Assembly (NCBI GenBank): GCA_026986775.1
Contig: JALSNX010000003.1
Location: 1 to 64,000, forward strand
Length of the DNA stretch: 64,000 nt
Source of the DNA: Caldifarciminota bacterium
GTDB lineage: Bacteria > Hydrothermota > Hydrothermia > UBA1063 > CAJXJZ01
Direction of reading: 5' to 3'
Below are positions 1-8,647 of the stretch, one piece after another; the first letter of the stretch is position 1; the number at the start of each line of letters is the position of its first letter. Below the pieces are notes generated by a model. That model was not told the origin of the DNA and did no database searches. It worked only from the letters and a program-made list of their open reading frames with translations. Position numbers and translations under genes: made by a program.

Positions 1-46
1 TACCCTCCTTCTTCCTTTTGTTGCCTTTATTAGAAGAAGGAGGGTA
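1..46. repeat. Perfect 14-bp inverted repeat, possible terminator hairpin
   Basis: Bases 1-14 are the exact reverse complement of bases 33-46, with an 18-base loop between them. The right arm is followed by a weak A/T tract rather than a clean run of T. It may be the end of an intrinsic terminator for a gene left of the window, or a structured intergenic repeat. The left edge of the window prevents a decision. Confidence 0.45.
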
Positions 47-131
47 CTATATTTTACTCGTTTTGTGTAGTTTTTATCATGAGTCAATGATATACCTTTC
101 GTGTAGATTTTTAATGAGGCAACTCGGCCCC

Positions 132-160
132 TTGACAATTCCGATTTGAGGTTTTATATT
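132..160 (+). promoter_or_regulatory. Promoter of rlpA-like gene (TTGACA-17-TATATT)
   Basis: TTGACA at 132-137 and TATATT at 155-160 are separated by 17 bases, a near-perfect housekeeping sigma promoter. Standard spacing puts transcription start at 167, the first base of the GTG start codon. No Shine-Dalgarno sequence precedes that codon, so a leaderless mRNA is inferred. Confidence 0.65.
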
Positions 161-166
161 TAGTGT

Positions 167-562
167 GTGGAGAAACTATTTCACATCTCAATTTTGATAG
201 CCTTAATTTTAATTCCCCTATCATGTGTTGAATATACACCACACGGTACCTGGATTGAGGTGGGCTATGCTTCATACTACTCTCGTGAGTTTAAAGGAAG
301 GAAAACGGCATCCGGAGAGACATTTGACCCAATGAAACTTACAGCGGCACACAGAACGCTTCCTTTCGGTACACTTGTCAGAGTGACAAACCTTGAAAAT
401 AAAAGGAGTGTTGTTGTCAAAATCAATGATAGGGGACCCTTTGTTAAAGGAAGAATAATAGACCTTTCGTATAAAGCTGCATTAAAAATTGGTATGGTAT
501 CCAGAGGAATAGCAAAGGTAAAATTGGAGGTTATAAGATGGCCAGAACAAAGAAGGCGTTGA
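167..562 (+). CDS. rlpA: RlpA-like lipoprotein (double-psi beta-barrel)
   Basis: A 131-residue secreted protein. Residues 1-20 form a lipoprotein signal peptide (one Lys, hydrophobic run, lipobox LSC), so it should be anchored in the outer membrane. The rest is an RlpA-type double-psi barrel: GYASYYS near the start, then ASGE, the LPFGT segment and the VKINDRGPF segment. RlpA proteins bind or cleave denuded peptidoglycan; whether this short version is enzymatic cannot be told. There is no C-terminal SPOR domain. The GTG start is chosen because it creates the lipoprotein signal and coincides with the predicted transcription start. The last 25 bases overlap the next gene. Confidence 0.85.
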   Translation: MEKLFHISILIALILIPLSCVEYTPHGTWIEVGYASYYSREFKGRKTASGETFDPMKLTAAHRTLPFGTLVRVTNLENKRSVVVKINDRGPFVKGRIIDLSYKAALKIGMVSRGIAKVKLEVIRWPEQRRR

Positions 563-1527
563 ATCTTGAGATAGAAAGGGTTGAAGACCCTCTATCAATA
601 TGGGATTACAGGGAAAAGTGGGTGGAACTTTTAAACAGAATGCAGGAAAAAAATCCTTTTCTCACACCGCACTGGGTCTTCCTCTCATACGATTATTTTG
701 GAGTAAAAGAGTTTTTTGACTTTTATATACTGAGGCATAATGGAAAAATTGTGGGATTTTTACCCCTTTCCGTGGATATGGGAGAAAAGTGTGTAACAAC
801 TGTTAATGCGGACCTTAAAAGAGCTATAACAGACATTGTTGCAGAGCCATCTGTGAAGGAGAGTATATTCCAGTTCCTGCTGGAGCGTTTTGAAAAGGTA
901 AGTTTTCCACGGGTGATGGAGAGTTCAAGTACCCTCTGGGCAATGGAAAAAAGCGGAAAGGAAGAGAATGCACTTTTTGAAAAGGAGCATACGGATACTA
1001 TTAACAGAATAGAACTTAAAGATGATTTTGATAGAATGCTGTATAGAGAGAAGGGAAAACTGAAGGGCAAAGCTATCAAACTGATTAAAAAGGTGGAAAG
1101 AGAGGTTGATGTTGAAATCAGTATCCATTCAGGTAAAAAAGAGGTCGCTTTTGCTCTTGATGAAGTGCTGGCACTTTCAGAAGGAGAAATCTTTTCAATT
1201 GGAGAGGTGGCTTTCTTGAGGGATATTACATCCCTGTTTTCTCCATCCGGCTGGTCCAGGGTATATGTATTTAAGGCTGATGGATGGCCTGTGGCCGGAG
1301 GAGTGGTTTTCTCATATGAGAAGTCTTCGTTTCTGTATGTATTATCACAGAGAAGGGAATCCCTTGAGATAAAGGCAGGGGATTATCTGTTTCTTAAGAT
1401 ACTTGAGAGTGAAAGCAAACTCGGTACAAGGTCATTCTACTTTTTTGATGATGGTTTTAATCCTTTGATCACCACAACCAGATTGAAGGTTAAAAAAGCT
1501 GTGCTCAGAAAAAGTGGCATCGCTTAG
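538..1527 (+). CDS. FemAB/CelD-like GNAT-fold acyltransferase
   Basis: A 329-residue cytoplasmic protein with the layout of the CelD/FemAB-like acetyltransferase family. An N-terminal GNAT-like half contains WVFLSYDYF-type segments. A C-terminal half carries the characteristic stretch around residues 245-300 (VAGGVVFSYEKSSFLYV, then AGDYLFLKILE and the FDDGFNPL segment). Related proteins occur in envelope or polysaccharide loci and move acyl or aminoacyl groups, but the substrate here is unknown. ATG 538 has GGAGG at 526-530. The gene overlaps both neighbours, which implies translational coupling with the lipoprotein upstream and the STAND protein downstream. Confidence 0.6.
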   Translation: MARTKKALNLEIERVEDPLSIWDYREKWVELLNRMQEKNPFLTPHWVFLSYDYFGVKEFFDFYILRHNGKIVGFLPLSVDMGEKCVTTVNADLKRAITDIVAEPSVKESIFQFLLERFEKVSFPRVMESSSTLWAMEKSGKEENALFEKEHTDTINRIELKDDFDRMLYREKGKLKGKAIKLIKKVEREVDVEISIHSGKKEVAFALDEVLALSEGEIFSIGEVAFLRDITSLFSPSGWSRVYVFKADGWPVAGGVVFSYEKSSFLYVLSQRRESLEIKAGDYLFLKILESESKLGTRSFYFFDDGFNPLITTTRLKVKKAVLRKSGIA

Positions 1528-4500
1528 ATACGGATTGGTTACTTTTCCCTTAAAGATCAGAGAGGCCAGTAAGAGGTCTGTTCTCTATAGACTTTCCATG
1601 CCCTTTGTGAAGGAAACGATACGCAGAGTGCTGGTGAAGGAAATTTCCCCAAAAGAAGGTTTACTTGAGGTAGAGGGTTATTTGAAACATCTGGTAAGAA
1701 TACCATTGCTCTCACGGAGTTTTATTGTACATCTTGAAGATGGTGAAGGTTTCCTGCTAATGGAAGAGGTGGAAAACATTTCTCCCGGAGCCATGAGGTT
1801 TTTTGCACAGGTTCTTAATCGCAGAGGTTTTGCTAAAGAAAAGGGTATTTATTTTGAAAAAGTTCCATTTTTGCCATATGAAGTTGAGGTTGAAGGCATT
1901 GGAAATATTAGATTTCTGGAGGTTCTCAACAAGAATCTAAACCTTAAAACTGGACTGAAAGTAGACAATTTGAAAAGAGAAACTCAACCTCTATGTGATA
2001 GAGCAGAATTTTATGATGACAGGGCTTTTATTTATATAGAATTTGAAGCAAAGGACAGGTCCGTTGTAAGGGATATTATTGGAATAACCGCAGAAATTGC
2101 AAATAAATATAAAATTTTTTTCCACCTCGTGCCGGTAATCCAGAAGGGTAAAATAAGAATTCGTGGTGTGTTTCAGGATGACCTGTATTCCAGTAAGCAT
2201 GTGATAAAAGATATACTGGAATATTTTCAGAGGTCATTTGCCAGTAAAGATCCCGGGGTTAGAGTTTACATGGGAATAAATCCAGTAATTGCTGGTGCCT
2301 TTGAACTTGAACATTTTCGTTTACCTCTTGTTTGTGGTTATGTCCCAGAGCTTGATAAAAGCAAGGTGGTAATAGATCAGAAGCTTAAAGAGTTTATTCT
2401 TGGTGAAGGATTTATTGCCTTTGTGAATATTCCTTTTGTTGGAAGACTGCGGGAGATAGAGGAGTTCATGCATATTTTTGATACGACGCCACAGGAAAAT
2501 TTACCTTATCTTATAAATATTACTGGCATACCCGGAGTGGGAAAAACGAGGTTCGTGGATGAGGTTATTGAATTTATTTCAAGAAAACATCAGAATATCA
2601 GGATATTGAAAATTCAGTTCCCTTATATTGAGGCTGGCAATTTATACACGGCCTTATCTGTTATTGGCCAAACCCTTAAAGTTGTGTCTGATAAAGAAAC
2701 GTCGGTTTCTCTAACTGAAATAGCAAAACGCATTAAGAGAAAGTTAACAGATTTATCCCGTAAGTTCAGGTTGCTTGTGGTGCTTGACAATGCCGATTTT
2801 ATAGGTGATGAGACTCTCACTTTTATAAAGAATGTCCTCTCTGCAAAAGATTCTCCGCCCCTTTTCTTGATTCTCGTGTCCCGTAATAAGAAGATTCCCA
2901 TTGGGCTCTCGCAGGAAAAATATACGCACATAACACTTCCTCCTATGTCAAGAGAATCCATTAAATTTGTTGTGATGGAGCTTCTTGGAGCGTTTCCTTC
3001 AAGTGAATTTATGGAATTCATCTATGATAATACGCAGGGAATTCCTCTATACGTGGTTGAACTTCTTTCAAGATTAAAAAGAGAAGAAAGAATTGTTGTA
3101 AAAGATGGGCAGGTACTTCTCAAGAAGCCTCCAGAAAATCTTCTTTCGCTTGAGGATATACTCAGAAATTTTTACAGGAGTCTTTCAGGTACACCTGTTA
3201 GGGTTTTGCTTGATATTATGGCGGTATTTCATGGAAGTATACCGCTGTCTATTCTTGAGGCGGTTTTTATGGACATATCAAGGTCAGATTTTGATGAAGC
3301 CATTAAGTCTTTAGAGGAGACAGGTCTGGTAGAGTTAAGTCATATGGACGTATTCTCTGCAGGTATTACTATCAGTTTTAAAAACAATCTGTTTAAAGAG
3401 GTTATACGGGAATTACTTGCTCCCAACTGGTATGGCAGGTTAAGAAATTTGATTATTGACGCTTTAAAGAGGGATAAGAGGTTTCCAGACATTTTTAAGC
3501 ATCGGGTAATTGCAGAGTATTTAAAGGAGGCAGGCGATTTTGGTTATGTTGATTATATGTACAGAGCTTCAAGAGAATTTATGCGGGTTCATGCCTATGA
3601 TGTGGCAAAGGACATTATGCTAAAAGCCCAAAAATATGAGAGCTATATAAAAGACAAGTGTGATTTTTATAAAACTCTCACCACTGTTCTGATTCAAACG
3701 GGTGACTATGTTGAAGCAAAAAAGGCCTATGAAAAGGTAATGGAGTATGGGGAAGAGAAAACAAATTTCAGGGTACTGCTTGGTATTATTGTCTATATTG
3801 GAGTTGGTGAGAACAAAAAGGCTGAAAAGCTCCTTAAGGAACTTGATTTGAGGAAGGTAAGGGATCCTGAAAAGGGATACGTATATAATGCTCTTGGTGT
3901 GTATTATTACAGGCTTGGAGAATACAAAAAAGCCCTCAAATACATGGAGAGGGCTCGAAATTTTCTCAGGGATAATGAGGCTATGTTTATAACAAATCTT
4001 TCAAATATGGCGACCACCTACGAGAGAGTTGGTAAGATTACAGAGGCACTTGGTGTAATAGACGAAGCCATTTCTATTGCTAAAGGCATTTACCACAGTC
4101 AGCACCTTATGGGATTGTATCACAATAAGGCTATTATCCACATTCAAACAGGTGAGTATGAGAAAGCCATCTCAGCATTAGAGGAGAGCGCATTCTGGGC
4201 TGAAAAGATGAGCCTAAACAGGGCGATGTCGTATATTTACAACACAAGAGGTGTTTTGCTCTTTGAATTGGGTAGATATAAAGATGCACTCATGGATTTA
4301 AACAGGGCCTATGAGGCTGTCATTAAGACAGAGGATAAAAGACAGAAGTCAAGCATTCTTGCAAATCTTGGTTATGCCAGAACACATCTTGGAGAGTGGA
4401 AAGAAGCCCTCAAAGACCTGAAAGATTCTCTCAGTATTAGAGAGCTCCTTGAAGATGAAAGGGGTATTTCCTATACTCTGTTCTATATGGGTGAGCTGGC

Positions 4501-5113
4501 AAGACAGAGAGAACAGTATGATGAAGCTCTGAATTATTTTGAGAAAAGTATGGAGATTAAAAAGAGAATCAATGAGAGAACGGGTATATTGTACGTAATG
4601 GCTCAGAAGGCTTTTTTACTCATAGAAAAGAAGGATTTTGATACTGCCTATACGCTTTCCCGTAAGGGTTTGAAAGTTGCTGAGGAAGTCTCTGATAGAC
4701 ACGCCTTTTTCCTTCTTCAGCTTGCACTTGCTGCTTTATATCTGAGTATAGGTGAAACTAAGAGGGCTTTTTTACTTTTAGATGAGATACGAGCGGAATT
4801 ATCTCACAGGAATCATCATCACCTTGAGGGACTTGCGTATTATCTTTCTGGAAGTGGTAAACTGCAAAAAGGGGCTTATCGGAGCTCCTTTTCCGATTTT
4901 CTTAACGCAAGGGAAAAATTTCTTTTTACCGGAGAAAAAAAGGCTCTTGCCATGACCCTTGAAAAGCTTGTGGAGGTAATGGTTAAACATTCGGTTTACT
5001 ATATGGGGAGTGATAATATAATCAAAGAGGCCAGAGAAATGGTGGATTTTTACAGGAATAATGGTCTTTCAAACAGGGCAGACAACCTTTCACTTATGCT
5101 TTCGAATTTATAA
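1514..5113 (+). CDS. Giant STAND/AAA ATPase with TPR repeats and degenerate cyclase-like N-terminus
   Basis: A 1199-residue cytoplasmic protein. Residues about 168-300 have the order of a nucleotide cyclase domain that has lost its metal-binding Asp residues (FIYIEFE in place of the first metal strand; GINPVIAG at 254-261 resembles the cyclase GIN..G..AG segment). Next come FVGR at about 307, a Walker A GIPGVGKT at 338-345 and a Walker B strand LLVVLD at 420-425. A helical region follows, then at least ten TPR-like repeats from about residue 690 to 1150. This cyclase-AAA-TPR order is known from bacterial signalling proteins, in which the TPRs sense or bind partners. The GTG start overlaps the previous gene by 14 bases with no clear Shine-Dalgarno; an internal ATG about 30 codons in is the alternative. 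A shorter relative lies at 47776. Confidence 0.7.
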   Translation: MASLRYGLVTFPLKIREASKRSVLYRLSMPFVKETIRRVLVKEISPKEGLLEVEGYLKHLVRIPLLSRSFIVHLEDGEGFLLMEEVENISPGAMRFFAQVLNRRGFAKEKGIYFEKVPFLPYEVEVEGIGNIRFLEVLNKNLNLKTGLKVDNLKRETQPLCDRAEFYDDRAFIYIEFEAKDRSVVRDIIGITAEIANKYKIFFHLVPVIQKGKIRIRGVFQDDLYSSKHVIKDILEYFQRSFASKDPGVRVYMGINPVIAGAFELEHFRLPLVCGYVPELDKSKVVIDQKLKEFILGEGFIAFVNIPFVGRLREIEEFMHIFDTTPQENLPYLINITGIPGVGKTRFVDEVIEFISRKHQNIRILKIQFPYIEAGNLYTALSVIGQTLKVVSDKETSVSLTEIAKRIKRKLTDLSRKFRLLVVLDNADFIGDETLTFIKNVLSAKDSPPLFLILVSRNKKIPIGLSQEKYTHITLPPMSRESIKFVVMELLGAFPSSEFMEFIYDNTQGIPLYVVELLSRLKREERIVVKDGQVLLKKPPENLLSLEDILRNFYRSLSGTPVRVLLDIMAVFHGSIPLSILEAVFMDISRSDFDEAIKSLEETGLVELSHMDVFSAGITISFKNNLFKEVIRELLAPNWYGRLRNLIIDALKRDKRFPDIFKHRVIAEYLKEAGDFGYVDYMYRASREFMRVHAYDVAKDIMLKAQKYESYIKDKCDFYKTLTTVLIQTGDYVEAKKAYEKVMEYGEEKTNFRVLLGIIVYIGVGENKKAEKLLKELDLRKVRDPEKGYVYNALGVYYYRLGEYKKALKYMERARNFLRDNEAMFITNLSNMATTYERVGKITEALGVIDEAISIAKGIYHSQHLMGLYHNKAIIHIQTGEYEKAISALEESAFWAEKMSLNRAMSYIYNTRGVLLFELGRYKDALMDLNRAYEAVIKTEDKRQKSSILANLGYARTHLGEWKEALKDLKDSLSIRELLEDERGISYTLFYMGELARQREQYDEALNYFEKSMEIKKRINERTGILYVMAQKAFLLIEKKDFDTAYTLSRKGLKVAEEVSDRHAFFLLQLALAALYLSIGETKRAFLLLDEIRAELSHRNHHHLEGLAYYLSGSGKLQKGAYRSSFSDFLNAREKFLFTGEKKALAMTLEKLVEVMVKHSVYYMGSDNIIKEAREMVDFYRNNGLSNRADNLSLMLSNL

Positions 5114-5116
5114 CCG

Positions 5117-5122
5117 TATAAT
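5117..5122 (+). promoter_or_regulatory. -10 element (TATAAT) close to the oxidoreductase start
   Basis: A perfect TATAAT ends 9 bases before ATG 5132, which predicts a transcript with only about 3 untranslated bases. The -35 position (5094-5099, TTATGC) is poor. It could provide a second, leaderless start inside an operon. Confidence 0.4.
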
Positions 5123-5131
5123 TAAATCCAC

Positions 5132-7219
5132 ATGAAAAAATTACTCCAGCACGTCAAAACAGGCAGGATTGAACTTGTGGAAGTTCCAGCACCTACCCCA
5201 AGACCGGGGTTTGTGATTGTAAAAACAGCCTTTTCTGCTATAAGTCGGGGAACTGAACTTGCTCTTGTGGAACTTCTTAAAACATCTTTAGTAGAAAAAG
5301 CACGCAGACGCCCCCAGGATGTACGTAAGGTAATAAATATGGTCCGGAGGTATGGGATAAAAACAACATATTCCCTCATAAAGGATAAACTTGATTCTTA
5401 TGTGCCTTTAGGGTATTCACTTGCTGGTGAAGTGTTAATGGCAGATGAGGCAAGTGAGTTTCAGAAAGGTGATTTTGTGGCATGTGGTGGAAGTGAGTAT
5501 GCCTCTCATCAGGAGATTGCATCAGTTCCGGTAAATATGTGTGTTAAAATACCAGAGGGTGTGGGATTGGATGAGGCTGCTTTTGCCACAATTGGGTCTG
5601 TTGCTATCTGGGCTTTACGTGAGGCTGATATGCGATTCGGAGAAAAGGGACTTGTTGTGGGGTTAGGGCTTTTGGGTATGCTTGCATATTTGATTATGGA
5701 TGCTTCTGGTTCTTTAGCGTGGGGAACAGATATAGATGATAAAAAAGTCAGTTTTACATCACGTATTGGTGTGAGGGCCACATCTTTGAATGAATTGAAA
5801 GAGCGGGATTTTGATTATGTTATAGTGGCTGCGTCCTCAAAAGACCCTACACCACTTGAATATGCCCTTAACAAAGTCAGAAAAAGAGGCAGAATTGTGA
5901 TACTTGGCGCTGTTCCAGTGAATCTTGATAGAAATGCGATGTATGAAAAGGAGGTTAAAATTTCTGTATCCCGATCCTATGGACCTGGACGTTATGACCC
6001 TTACTATGAATTACTTGGATATACGTGTCCGCTGGAATACCTTCGCTGGAATGTAAAAGAAAATATGAAAACCTTCCTTGAATTACTGGCTTCGGGCAAA
6101 ATAAATGTGAAAAATGTCATTACACACAGGTTTGACTTTAATAGAGCACCAGAGGCCTATGAAACCTTAAAAGACAAAAATGTCGTAGGTGCGATTTTTG
6201 TATATCCCGGTAATGTAACTTACAGAAAGAACGGATATGTGCAGAAAAGCCCGATTGCAAAGGGAAAAATACGTGTCAGTGTTATTGGTGCAGGAACCTT
6301 TCTCAGAAATTTTATCCTGCCACATATGAAAAAAATGAAGGACATCAGGTTTGACACTGTTTGCAATGAGAGGCCTGAGAGCGGGTATAACGTTTTGAAA
6401 AAATTTTCCTTTTCATCTTTTACATCTGAACCGGATGTTGTCCTTAATGGCAATGCAGACCTTGTTGTAATTGGAACAAGACATGATACACATGGCGAAC
6501 TTGTAAAGAAGGCACTTCTTCGTGGCAAATCTGTTTACGTGGAAAAGCCTCTTGCTATTTATCTGGATGATGTGTATGACATAAGGAAAATTATAGAGGA
6601 TAAAGGAGGCTTTCTACATGTAGGTTTTAACAGAAGGTTTGCAGATGGACTTTTAAGGGTAAAAAGTTTTCTAAGAACCACAGAGCCACTTTCAGGGTTT
6701 ATCAGAGTAATTGCAGGTAAACTTCCTTCAACACACTGGGCAAAAATCAGTGAAATTGGTGGGGATAGAATTGTTGGAGAGGTATGTCATTTTATTGATG
6801 TAGCGGTCTTCTTATCAGAAAGCAAAGTGAAAAGTGTGTATGCCAGCAGTATTAAGGAAGGTTCTGATTTTGATGATAATCTTCATATACAGTTGAAAAT
6901 GGAAAATGGTGGTGTAATAACGATTCTTTATACGGAATGGGGCGCGGATATACTTGGTAAGGAATACTATGAGTTTCACCAGAACGAGAGAAGTGTAATG
7001 TTACATGATTTCAAAACACTTGTGATAAAAGGAGACAAAGACGTAAACTTAAAGGTTAAGGGCAAAGGCCACGAAAACGAGGTAAAAGCCTTAATTGAAG
7101 GGATGAAACACGGAAAGCCCCCCATACCTTTAGATGAAATTTTTAATGTAACCTTTACGACATTTGCTATAAGAAAGTCGCTGAGGGAGGGAAGAGAAGT
7201 TTTTCTCAGGGAATTCTAA
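5132..7219 (+). CDS. Fused zinc-type alcohol dehydrogenase / Gfo-Idh-MocA oxidoreductase
   Basis: A 695-residue protein of two complete oxidoreductase modules. Residues 1 to about 345 resemble medium-chain dehydrogenases, with a GroES-like half and a nucleotide-binding segment VVGLGLLG. Residues about 375-695 are a Gfo/Idh/MocA protein with VIGAGTF, the EKPLA loop and a C-terminal alpha/beta domain (HWAKISEIGGDRIVGEVCHFID). Such fused proteins are known from surface-polysaccharide gene clusters, where they are thought to oxidise and modify sugar nucleotides; the exact reaction is not established. No Shine-Dalgarno is evident (see the -10 element at 5117). The gene ends convergently with gmk, overlapping it by 14 bases. 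Confidence 0.8.
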   Translation: MKKLLQHVKTGRIELVEVPAPTPRPGFVIVKTAFSAISRGTELALVELLKTSLVEKARRRPQDVRKVINMVRRYGIKTTYSLIKDKLDSYVPLGYSLAGEVLMADEASEFQKGDFVACGGSEYASHQEIASVPVNMCVKIPEGVGLDEAAFATIGSVAIWALREADMRFGEKGLVVGLGLLGMLAYLIMDASGSLAWGTDIDDKKVSFTSRIGVRATSLNELKERDFDYVIVAASSKDPTPLEYALNKVRKRGRIVILGAVPVNLDRNAMYEKEVKISVSRSYGPGRYDPYYELLGYTCPLEYLRWNVKENMKTFLELLASGKINVKNVITHRFDFNRAPEAYETLKDKNVVGAIFVYPGNVTYRKNGYVQKSPIAKGKIRVSVIGAGTFLRNFILPHMKKMKDIRFDTVCNERPESGYNVLKKFSFSSFTSEPDVVLNGNADLVVIGTRHDTHGELVKKALLRGKSVYVEKPLAIYLDDVYDIRKIIEDKGGFLHVGFNRRFADGLLRVKSFLRTTEPLSGFIRVIAGKLPSTHWAKISEIGGDRIVGEVCHFIDVAVFLSESKVKSVYASSIKEGSDFDDNLHIQLKMENGGVITILYTEWGADILGKEYYEFHQNERSVMLHDFKTLVIKGDKDVNLKVKGKGHENEVKALIEGMKHGKPPIPLDEIFNVTFTTFAIRKSLREGREVFLREF

Positions 7220-7808
7220 AAGGCGGTAATCTATTAGATAGACACTCTTTAGAGCGAAGAATGCTGATTATTCTTCGTGCTGCATCATCAACAGACTCGT
7301 TCAATACCCAGTAATCATACAAAGGTGCATTTGAAAGTTCCTGTTTAAGCCTTTCAATGCGAATCTTCAATTGCTCTTTTGTTTCAGTTCCTCTGTTTTT
7401 CAATCTCTCAACGAGAGTGTTGAAATCTGGTGGAAATAGAAATACACTTACCGTATCCTCAGGAAAAAACTCTTTCATTTTCTTCATGCCATTAACGTCT
7501 AAATCTGCTATTACACTCTGACCTCTTGATAGTGCCTTTTCTATGGGTTCTTTAGGAGTTCCGTAATACTCTCCGTATACCAGAGCCCATTCTAAAAGTT
7601 TATTCTTCTTTATCCACTCCTGAAATGTATCTTTATCAATGAAAATATAGTCCTTCCCATTGATTTCATAAGGTCTTCTTGGTCTGGTAGTGGCGGATAC
7701 AGAGTAAAAAAGCTCAGTCTCAATTTCAAGTATTCGGCTTATTACAGTGGTTTTGCCTGTACCTGAGGCAGCCGATATTACTAAAATGGCGGGTTTATAT
7801 CTTATCAT
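7206..7808 (-). CDS. gmk: Guanylate kinase
   Basis: A 200-residue cytosolic kinase that converts GMP and ATP to GDP and ADP. The P-loop is near the N-terminus (SAASGTGKTTVISR), followed by the GMP-binding region (TTRPRRPYEINGKDYIFID) and the YGEYYGTP segment. The length fits the family. ATG 7808 overlaps the yicC stop in an ATGA arrangement and has AAGGA upstream. It is last in the minus-strand glmS-yicC-gmk operon; yicC-gmk adjacency is common in bacteria. Confidence 0.95.
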   Translation of the reverse strand: MIRYKPAILVISAASGTGKTTVISRILEIETELFYSVSATTRPRRPYEINGKDYIFIDKDTFQEWIKKNKLLEWALVYGEYYGTPKEPIEKALSRGQSVIADLDVNGMKKMKEFFPEDTVSVFLFPPDFNTLVERLKNRGTETKEQLKIRIERLKQELSNAPLYDYWVLNESVDDAARRIISILRSKECLSNRLPPFRIP

Positions 7809-8644
7809 TGTATATTCCTTAATTGTTCCCTTATTTTTTCAACCTCTTCTTTTAATAAGATAACCTTATGAACAATGTCGGGTCTGTGAGTTTTACTACC
7901 AAGGGTTGTTAATTCCCTTGTAATTTCCTGAGAGAGAAAATCAAGTTTTTTACCTTTTTCCTGTCCTTTCTCTCTCAGGACTTGTCTGAAATACTTTATA
8001 TGAGAGTGCAACCTTTCAACTTCTTCGGAGACATCCAGTTTGAGAAGAAGAGATGAAAGTGTCTCACCTTCATCTATCCCCTTACTTTTGTACTTCTGTT
8101 CTGCTTCTTTTCTTTCCTCTTTTTTCATTTTTACAATTTCATGAAGTGTTCTTTGAATAATATTCAAGCGTTCACGCAGAAACTTCTCTGTTTTCTGGCC
8201 TTCAAGCTTTCTCATTTCAAGCACCCTTTGAAGTGCGTATTTAAAACATCTCTTAAACTGACGTTTTTCATGTATGTTGAGAGAGGTTATCTCTTTGTGT
8301 TTTATAATGTTTAATTTTGCAAGGTCAAAGTAAAGCTGAAAGGGTATTTTTTTTACATTTAAGGAGTGCTTCTTAAAGTATTCCGCTGCATTTGTAACGA
8401 AGTTGTAAATCTTCTCAATATATTCCTTCTCACCTTCTTCAAAATCAATCTTTATGGTTATTTTTCCTCGTGTAAAAACCTTCTTTATTTCCCTTTCAAG
8501 GTCCGGTCTCATAGAGTCAAACATGGGTGGAATGTTGAAATTTATCTCAAGATATCTGGAGTTCAGAGAAATGATTTTTACATTCAATGTGTAATGAGTA
8601 ATAGTACATTTCCCCTCTCCGAAGCCGGTCATACTCTGAAGCAT
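7805..8644 (-). CDS. yicC: YicC/YloC family endoribonuclease
   Basis: A 279-residue protein beginning with the family signature MLQSMTGFG and ending with the conserved C-terminal segment (EEVERLHSHIKYFRQVL, LDFLSQEITRELTTLGSK). YicC proteins are metal-dependent endoribonucleases linked to RNA turnover. GGAG lies just upstream of the start, at the end of glmS, so the genes are coupled. It overlaps gmk by four bases. Confidence 0.9.
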   Translation of the reverse strand: MLQSMTGFGEGKCTITHYTLNVKIISLNSRYLEINFNIPPMFDSMRPDLEREIKKVFTRGKITIKIDFEEGEKEYIEKIYNFVTNAAEYFKKHSLNVKKIPFQLYFDLAKLNIIKHKEITSLNIHEKRQFKRCFKYALQRVLEMRKLEGQKTEKFLRERLNIIQRTLHEIVKMKKEERKEAEQKYKSKGIDEGETLSSLLLKLDVSEEVERLHSHIKYFRQVLREKGQEKGKKLDFLSQEITRELTTLGSKTHRPDIVHKVILLKEEVEKIREQLRNIQ

Positions 8645-8647
8645 AGA

